A stretch of DNA of 45,111 nt from Myxococcota bacterium (GTDB taxonomy: Bacteria; Myxococcota_A; UBA9042; DTJE01), in NCBI GenBank assembly GCA_017994695.1, contig JAGOKF010000025.1:1-45111 (forward strand), read 5' to 3'. This document shows positions 40,612 to 45,111 of the stretch, in pieces; the stretch's first letter is position 1; each line of letters opens with the position of its first letter. The position numbers and the translations under genes were made by a program. Under the pieces are notes generated by a model. The model worked only from the letters and a program-made list of their open reading frames with translations. It was not told where the DNA came from and made no database searches.

Positions 40612-42036
40612 ATGCGGAAGGGACTCTGGACCGGGATGCTCTCCTTGGCCCTGGCCTGCGGCGGTGGGGGAGGGAACCGGGACCTCGGGATCGCCGACGA
40701 GGGTCCCGGGGACGTCCGGGACGTCCCGGTGGCGGACCAGGGTCCGGTGGATCCAGGGAGCCCCGACGAGGGGACCATCGAGGATCCGGGGCAGGACCCG
40801 GGCCAGGACCTCGCCCTGGATGATGGCATCGGTCCCGTGGACCCGGGCCAGGACCAGGCCCAGCCGCCCCAGGACGTGGAGGACACCTCGATCCCCCCCC
40901 TCTGCCCCTGCGACGAGACCATCCAGGAGCCGGTCTGCTTCGTGGAGGGCCAGCAGAAGACCGAGTTCCGGAACGACCGCTGCGCCAAGTGCGCCCTCTG
41001 CGCCCCGGGACCGGACTGCGTCGGGTGCACCGGCACGAAGCAGGACTGCGTGGACATCCCGGCTCCGAACTACATCTCCTGGAAGGGGTCGTGCCAGGAG
41101 TGCCCCTGCCGGCTCCAGGACGAGTGCGACATCCTCACCTACCCCGCCTGCGGCAAGGTCTGCGCCGACAAGGGCGGCGTGGCCACCGAGTACGCGGACC
41201 TCTGCGCGATGAAGGCCGACTTCGGGTGCTACCCGGACTACTCGGAGTTCCTGCTGAACTTCGGGGGATGCCAGGCCCCGGCCTGCGAGGCCTGCCTGGG
41301 CCTGGCCCAGAACCCGGTCTGCGGCAGCGACGGGAAGACCTACCGCAACCAGTGCGAACTGGCGAACTGCCCCTCGGCTCCCGGGGTGACCCGGTCCTGC
41401 CTGGGGGCCTGCGTGGGCCGGGACTTCTGTTCCTCCTGTCCCGTGGCCTGCGATCCGGTCTGCGGCGACGACAACGTGACCTACGGCAGCCCCTGCGCCG
41501 CCACCCAGTGCGGCACGAAGGCCCGCCAGGTCCAGTACGCCGGTCCTTGCTGCCCCGAGTGCGACGGGGACCCGCCGGTGGAGACCTGCGCCACCGACGG
41601 CCGGGCCTATCCGAACCTCTGCGTGCTGCTCTGCCAGGGGAAGCAGCCCTGTGGCGACACCGGACCCCAGGTCTGCGGGCTGGACGGGAAGACCTGGCCC
41701 AATCTCTGCTGGGCGAACTGCAAGGCCGGGGGCCAGTACCATGCCGGGGCCTGCACCCGCCTGTGCGAGACCTGCCCGGCGGAGTACCGGCCGGTCTGCG
41801 CCACCTCCCCCGCCGGGACGCCCCAGACCTACCAGAGCGACTGCCACAGGACCTGCCTCGGAGGCACGGGGGGCACCCCGGGCCAGTGCGGATCCTGCAC
41901 GTCCATCTGCGGGACGATCGAGAACCCGAGCGACCCCAACGGCCCCGTGTGCGGCGAGGATGGCATCACCTATCCCTCCTCGTGCTTCCCCCAGAAGTGC
42001 CTGAACATCACCTGGAGGGCCGGGTCCTGCAATTGA
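40612..42036 (+). CDS. Lipoprotein with about six Kazal-like domains
   Basis: 474 residues. Lipobox LALAC (12-16) then an Asp/Gly/Pro linker (about 22-95). After a Cys-rich entry region come Kazal-type cores at 236-244 (PVCGSDGKTY), 282-291 (PVCGDDNVTY), 325-337 (TCATDGRAYPNLC), 353-366 (QVCGLDGKTWPNLC), 395-407 (PVCATSPAGTPQTY) and 446-454 (PVCGEDGITY), each followed by C-x3-C or C-x2-C. Kazal domains are serine-protease inhibitors, so surface protease inhibition is the first guess; other roles are possible because P1 residues cannot be fixed by eye. The terminal TGA overlaps the TTG start of the BtuF-like gene, linking it to a metal-chelate importer. GGAGG lies upstream of the ATG. Confidence 0.87.
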   Translation: MRKGLWTGMLSLALACGGGGGNRDLGIADEGPGDVRDVPVADQGPVDPGSPDEGTIEDPGQDPGQDLALDDGIGPVDPGQDQAQPPQDVEDTSIPPLCPCDETIQEPVCFVEGQQKTEFRNDRCAKCALCAPGPDCVGCTGTKQDCVDIPAPNYISWKGSCQECPCRLQDECDILTYPACGKVCADKGGVATEYADLCAMKADFGCYPDYSEFLLNFGGCQAPACEACLGLAQNPVCGSDGKTYRNQCELANCPSAPGVTRSCLGACVGRDFCSSCPVACDPVCGDDNVTYGSPCAATQCGTKARQVQYAGPCCPECDGDPPVETCATDGRAYPNLCVLLCQGKQPCGDTGPQVCGLDGKTWPNLCWANCKAGGQYHAGACTRLCETCPAEYRPVCATSPAGTPQTYQSDCHRTCLGGTGGTPGQCGSCTSICGTIENPSDPNGPVCGEDGITYPSSCFPQKCLNITWRAGSCN

Positions 42037-42935
42037 GGGACGAAAGGACGCGTTCCCCTGGACCGATCCGCCCGTCCTTGCCCGTCCTGGTGGCGTGCTG
42101 CCTCGGACTGGCGGGATGCTCCAGCGACCGGGCGACCCCGGCGCCGCCCCCGGATCAACCCGCCCGGCGGGTCGTGAGCCTGATCCCCAACGCGACGGAG
42201 ATCCTCTTCGCCCTGGGCGCGGGGGAACGGGTCGTCGGGGTCACCCGCTACTGCGATCGCCCCCAGGAGGCCCGGGGCCTGCCCCGGGTGGGAGGCATCC
42301 TGGACGTCTCCCCGGAGGCGGTGCTGGATCTCCGGCCGGACCTGGTGGTGGGGTCGCCCGCGGTGGTCCGGGGCCGGTTCGCGGACCTGCTGGACCGGGC
42401 GGGGGTTCGGCGACTGGCCCTGACCTTCGAGGGCCCCGACGAGGTGGAGCCGGGCATCCGGGCCATCGGGAGGGCCCTGGCCCTGGACGCCGAGGCCGAG
42501 GCCCTCTGTCGCGACTATCGGCGCCAATGGGACGCCCTCCGGGACGCCCTGCGCCGGGAACCGCCCCTCCGGGCCCTGGTGGTGGTCGGCCGGGCCCCCC
42601 TGGTGGTGGCCGGCGAGGGCTCCCTGCTGGGGGCCCTGGTGAGGCATCTGGGGATGGAGAACGTGGTGAAGGGGCCCCTGGCCTGGCCCACCTGGTCGCC
42701 CGAGGAGGCCCTGCGGGCCCGGCCGGACCTGGTGGTGGACGCGGTGGCCGAGGAGGAGGCCGCTTCCCGGCCGGGGGAGGAGGTCGTTCCCGGGGCGCCG
42801 GGCCGAGTCGTCCGGATTCCCGATCCGGGGATCCTGCGGCCGGGGCCCGGGTTTCCGGCGGCGGCCCGGGCCCTGGTCCAGCAGGTTCTCGGTGGAGGGG
42901 ATGATCCACCCGGGAGCCGGGAGGACCGGCGATGA
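42033..42935 (+). CDS. BtuF-like periplasmic binding lipoprotein
   Basis: 300 residues. Class III binding fold of vitamin B12/iron-chelate importers: VVSLIPNATEILFALGAGERVVGVTRYCDRP, LPRVGGILDVSPEAVLDLRPDLVV and WPTWSPEEALRARPDLVV are characteristic of BtuF. Start TTG at 42033 is chosen because it gives a signal peptide (MRDERTRSPGPIRPSLPVLVACCLGLAGC in part: LVACCLGLAGC, lipobox LAGC); no ATG or GTG precedes the hydrophobic core. The TTG overlaps the stop of the Kazal lipoprotein gene (TTGA), and the only strong ribosome site is distant, so translation is probably coupled. Followed by permease (ATGA) and ATPase. No cobalamin riboswitch seen, so B12 as substrate is plausible but unproven. Confidence 0.86.
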   Translation: MRDERTRSPGPIRPSLPVLVACCLGLAGCSSDRATPAPPPDQPARRVVSLIPNATEILFALGAGERVVGVTRYCDRPQEARGLPRVGGILDVSPEAVLDLRPDLVVGSPAVVRGRFADLLDRAGVRRLALTFEGPDEVEPGIRAIGRALALDAEAEALCRDYRRQWDALRDALRREPPLRALVVVGRAPLVVAGEGSLLGALVRHLGMENVVKGPLAWPTWSPEEALRARPDLVVDAVAEEEAASRPGEEVVPGAPGRVVRIPDPGILRPGPGFPAAARALVQQVLGGGDDPPGSREDRR

Positions 42936-43945
42936 CCGGACCCCGCCGGTGGGCTCCCCCGGTCTTCCTGGGGATCTCGGCGGCCCTTCTCGGGGCCTTC
43001 CTGGTGCTGTCCTGGTCCATCGGCGCCGCGCCGCTGGACCTTCGGACCGCCTGGTCGGACCCCGAATCGATCGACCGGCTGATCCTGGTCCGGGAGCGCA
43101 TTCCCCGGTCACTGCTCGGGGCCATGGTGGGGGCCGCCCTCTCGGTGTCCGGCCTGGTCTTCCAGGCGGTCCTGGCCAATCCCCTGGCGGATCCCTACGT
43201 GATCGGGGTCGCGGGGGGAGCGGCCCTCGGGGGGGCCCTGGTGCTGGCCGTACCCCTGGCGGCGGCCCTGGGGCAGCCGGCCGTCTCCCTGGGTGCCTTC
43301 GCCGGGGGCCTGCTGGCCATCGCCCTGAACTGGACCCTGTCCCGGGGCCGTCGGGGCACCCTCCGGGCGTACCACTTCCTGCTGGTGGGGGTCGTGCTGA
43401 ATGCCGTGGCCTCGGCCGCGGTGATGTTCCTGAAGACCGTGGTCCGGGCCGAGAAGGCCCAGGAGATGCTCCTGTGGCTGATGGGCACCCTCGCGACGGA
43501 CGTCCGGTCCCCCTCCGCGCTGCTGATGGTCTTCGCTCTGCTGGCCCTCGCCGGACTGTGGCTCTACCGGCTGGCCTCGGCCCTGAACGCCCTGACCCTG
43601 GGGGCCGAGGGGGCCTCGGTGCTGGGCGTGGACCCGGTGCGCACCACCCGCCAGGTCTTCCTGGCCGGATCCCTGCTGGTCGCCGCGGCGGTGTCCGTGT
43701 CCGGGCTGATCGGGTTCGTCGGGCTGATCGTGCCCCATGCCGTCCGGAGGGTCATCGGGTCGGATCACCGGTGGACCCTGCCGGCCTGTGCCTGCTCCGG
43801 CGCGGCCTTCCTGGTCCTGGCCGACTGGGGGGTCCGGGCCCTCTTCCCGGTCTTCCACACCGAGTCCCCCGTCGGGGTCCTGACGGCCCTGGTGGGGGGG
43901 CCGGCCTTCGTCTGGCTGCTGCACCGCACCGAGGAGGCCCCGTGA
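42932..43945 (+). CDS. FecCD/BtuC-family permease
   Basis: 337 residues with 8-10 membrane segments. Family sequences: RIPRSLLGAMVGAALSVSGLVFQAVLANPLADPYVIGVAGGAALG near the N-terminus (ANPLADPYVIG is typical), and VSVSGLIGFVGLIVPHAVRRVIGSDHR, the cytoplasmic coupling loop. Forms the inner-membrane channel of the importer with the ATPase encoded next. It overlaps the gene before by ATGA and the gene after by GTGA. Confidence 0.93.
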   Translation: MTGPRRWAPPVFLGISAALLGAFLVLSWSIGAAPLDLRTAWSDPESIDRLILVRERIPRSLLGAMVGAALSVSGLVFQAVLANPLADPYVIGVAGGAALGGALVLAVPLAAALGQPAVSLGAFAGGLLAIALNWTLSRGRRGTLRAYHFLLVGVVLNAVASAAVMFLKTVVRAEKAQEMLLWLMGTLATDVRSPSALLMVFALLALAGLWLYRLASALNALTLGAEGASVLGVDPVRTTRQVFLAGSLLVAAAVSVSGLIGFVGLIVPHAVRRVIGSDHRWTLPACACSGAAFLVLADWGVRALFPVFHTESPVGVLTALVGGPAFVWLLHRTEEAP

Positions 43946-44793
43946 ATCCGGGCACGATCCCCCAGGACCCGGCGCTGGAGATGCGCGGGGTGACCTTCCG
44001 GTGGCCCGGGGCCGGTTCCCCAGTCCTGAACGGGGTTTCCCTCCGGTGCGAGCCCGGCGAGTTCCTCGGGATCCTGGGACCCAACGGGGTCGGCAAGTCC
44101 ACGCTGCTGCGCCTGGCCTGCGGGCTGCTGGAACCCGAGGCCGGGGAGGTCCAGGCGGTGGGCCTGTGCCCTTTCCGGGCCCGGCGCAGGGAGGTCGCCC
44201 GGCGGATCGCCTTCGTGCCGGCCTGGGTCGTACCGGGGTTCCCGATGACGGTCCGGGAACTGGTGGCTCTGGGCAGGACCCCCCATCTCCGGGGCCTCTT
44301 CGAGTCCCGGCAGGACCGGGAGGCCATCGACCGGTCCCTGGTGCTGGCGGAGGTCGCCGACCTGGCGGACCGCCGGTTCCAGGAACTCTCGGCGGGGGAG
44401 CAGCGGCGGGTGCTGGTGGCCCGGGCCCTGGCCCAGGAACCCCGGCTGCTGCTGATGGACGAGCCCACGGCGAACCTCGACGTCGCCCACTCGGTGCGCC
44501 TGCTCGAGGGGGTCCTGGCCCTGGCCCGGCGGTCGGGGATCGGGGTGGCGGCGGCGATCCACGACCTGAACGCGGCCCTGCTGGTCTGCGACCGCATCGC
44601 GCTGCTGCACCAGGGCCGGATCCGGGCCTTCGGGGATCCCGACGAGGTGATGCGGTGGAGCCTCCTGCGGGAGGTCTTCGGCTGCGACCTCTACATCGGC
44701 CGCAACGAGATGAACGGGCGCCTCTTCGTCGCGCCGATGGGCAGCGGCCGGGAAGGTCCTGGTACCGGCGGGATCAAGGGCACTTCTTGCTGA
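43942..44793 (+). CDS. ABC-type metal-chelate/B12 importer ATPase (BtuD-like)
   Basis: 283 residues. Walker A GPNGVGKST, signature LSAGEQRR, Walker B LLLMDEPTANLD and H-loop AAIHD are intact, as is the A-loop region FRWPGAGSPVLNGVSL. It energises import with the preceding permease. Start GTG at 43942 overlaps the permease stop (GTGA). A C-terminal tail of about 50 residues is present. It ends 20 bases inside the convergent minus-strand gene at 44774. Confidence 0.94.
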   Translation: MNPGTIPQDPALEMRGVTFRWPGAGSPVLNGVSLRCEPGEFLGILGPNGVGKSTLLRLACGLLEPEAGEVQAVGLCPFRARRREVARRIAFVPAWVVPGFPMTVRELVALGRTPHLRGLFESRQDREAIDRSLVLAEVADLADRRFQELSAGEQRRVLVARALAQEPRLLLMDEPTANLDVAHSVRLLEGVLALARRSGIGVAAAIHDLNAALLVCDRIALLHQGRIRAFGDPDEVMRWSLLREVFGCDLYIGRNEMNGRLFVAPMGSGREGPGTGGIKGTSC

Positions 44794-45111
44794 CGTCGTA
44801 GGCCATCCGGGTGACCCACTCGGTGTCCTTCGCCGCCTCGATCCAGGCCTTCGTGAAGGCCTGGGGGGTCTCGAAGCCGAACTCCTTGTAGATGGACAGG
44901 ATCCGGCTCATCTCCCCCTTCTTCTGGGCGCAGTAGACCGCGGTGTAGCACCGGGCCAGGGCGTCCCGGTCCACGGCTCCGGTCCCCTCGGCCTCGGCCG
45001 GAGGCGCCTGGACCTCGGGGGCCTGGGTCGCGTCGGGGGTCGCCGCGGGGGGCGGGGCCTCGGGGGCGGTGGCCTTCGGCTCGTTCGTCCCGGCGGCCGG
45101 GGCGGGGGCGG
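44774..45111 (-). CDS. C-terminal part of a Pro/Ala-rich protein of unknown function (5' end outside window)
   Basis: The frame is open to the window edge. Upstream of residue DRDALARCY it reads a low-complexity Pro/Ala/Glu/Thr linker (about 45 residues, e.g. PPPAATPDATQAPEVQAPP). After the linker comes a compact C-terminal domain of 66 residues, ALARCYTAVYCAQKKGEM...FGFETPQAFTKAWIEAAKD...YDVSKKCP, helical with four cysteines. A GTG at 44974 could be a start, but the linker argues that the protein begins outside. I recognise no family. It overlaps the ABC ATPase gene tail to tail. Confidence 0.55.
   Translation of the reverse strand, partial: APAPAAGTNEPKATAPEAPPPAATPDATQAPEVQAPPAEAEGTGAVDRDALARCYTAVYCAQKKGEMSRILSIYKEFGFETPQAFTKAWIEAAKDTEWVTRMAYDVSKKCP

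Noticed and set aside
42037-42100. Cobalamin riboswitch before the BtuF-like gene
   Set aside because: There is no untranslated space: the gene start overlaps the Kazal gene stop, and no B12-box-like sequence is seen upstream of 40612.
44985-45111. GC-rich low-complexity DNA at the window end as a repeat or CRISPR-like element
   Set aside because: It is an in-frame Pro/Ala-rich protein linker on the minus strand; there is no direct repeat/spacer periodicity.

Overview
The window is very GC-rich (about 70% by eye), densely coding, and contains only chromosomal-type genes. No gap exceeds about 210 bases, and I see no tRNA, rRNA, CRISPR array, insertion sequence or phage gene. Features of the cell: LspA and several lipoproteins, an outer-membrane barrel protein, a BtuFCD-type importer, a SurA/PpiD-type foldase, a 13-haem membrane cytochrome, a cyclase/AAA/TPR signalling giant, and three Cys-rich lipoproteins with Asp/Pro-rich linkers. 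Together these suggest a Gram-negative bacterium of the former Deltaproteobacteria, most likely Myxococcota or a relative. The exact lineage is not determined.

Layout. 1-3208 (+): end of alanine dehydrogenase, then two overlapping ADP-glucose pyrophosphorylase paralogues; the first has lost two active-site residues that the second keeps. 3300-8511 (+): a soluble-adenylate-cyclase-like protein overlapping a DUF2156 acyltransferase-like gene. 20343-8536 (-) is a long co-directional run: thiC-glyA, ileS-lspA (LspA carries a very large insertion), a 13-haem NapC/ImcH-like cytochrome, and an ATGA-coupled trio (secreted LIC_10091-like protein, APC permease, secreted formylglycine-enzyme-fold protein lacking its cysteines). 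20528-21721 (+): a two-part HD-domain protein. 25931-21703 (-): flippase, flavin-reductase-like protein, then a Cys-rich lipoprotein followed 8 bases later by a radical SAM/SPASM enzyme. 26402-26124 (-): a PHA-system small protein. 26601-28343 (+): a 77-cysteine lipoprotein. 29634-28423 (-): ribBA. 29821-37460 (+): PpiD-like foldase, NfnAB-type oxidoreductase, a membrane protein, and M20 and M24 hydrolases. 39436-37485 (-): a GT87 mannosyltransferase-like protein with polyprenol-phosphate-mannose synthase. 39645-44793 (+): an outer-membrane protein, a multi-Kazal lipoprotein, and a BtuFCD importer whose first gene overlaps the Kazal gene. The window ends inside a Pro/Ala-rich protein on the minus strand.

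The most interesting locus is 21703-23683. A near-consensus promoter drives a predicted lipoprotein with two 45-47-residue six-cysteine repeats, each opening with a YGPxP motif. The protein ends in a third, cut-off copy (YGPPPP). The next gene encodes a radical SAM/SPASM enzyme resembling, from memory, the enzyme of the in-silico rSAM/lipoprotein system. I infer that the YGPPP motifs are modified by this enzyme. The multi-repeat Cys-rich substrate architecture is, as far as I know, undescribed.

Many intergenic regions carry recognisable housekeeping-type promoters (TTGxxx, 16-18 bases, TAxxAT-like), so transcription units can be read with some confidence. All coordinates and motif positions were read by eye, and no database search was possible.
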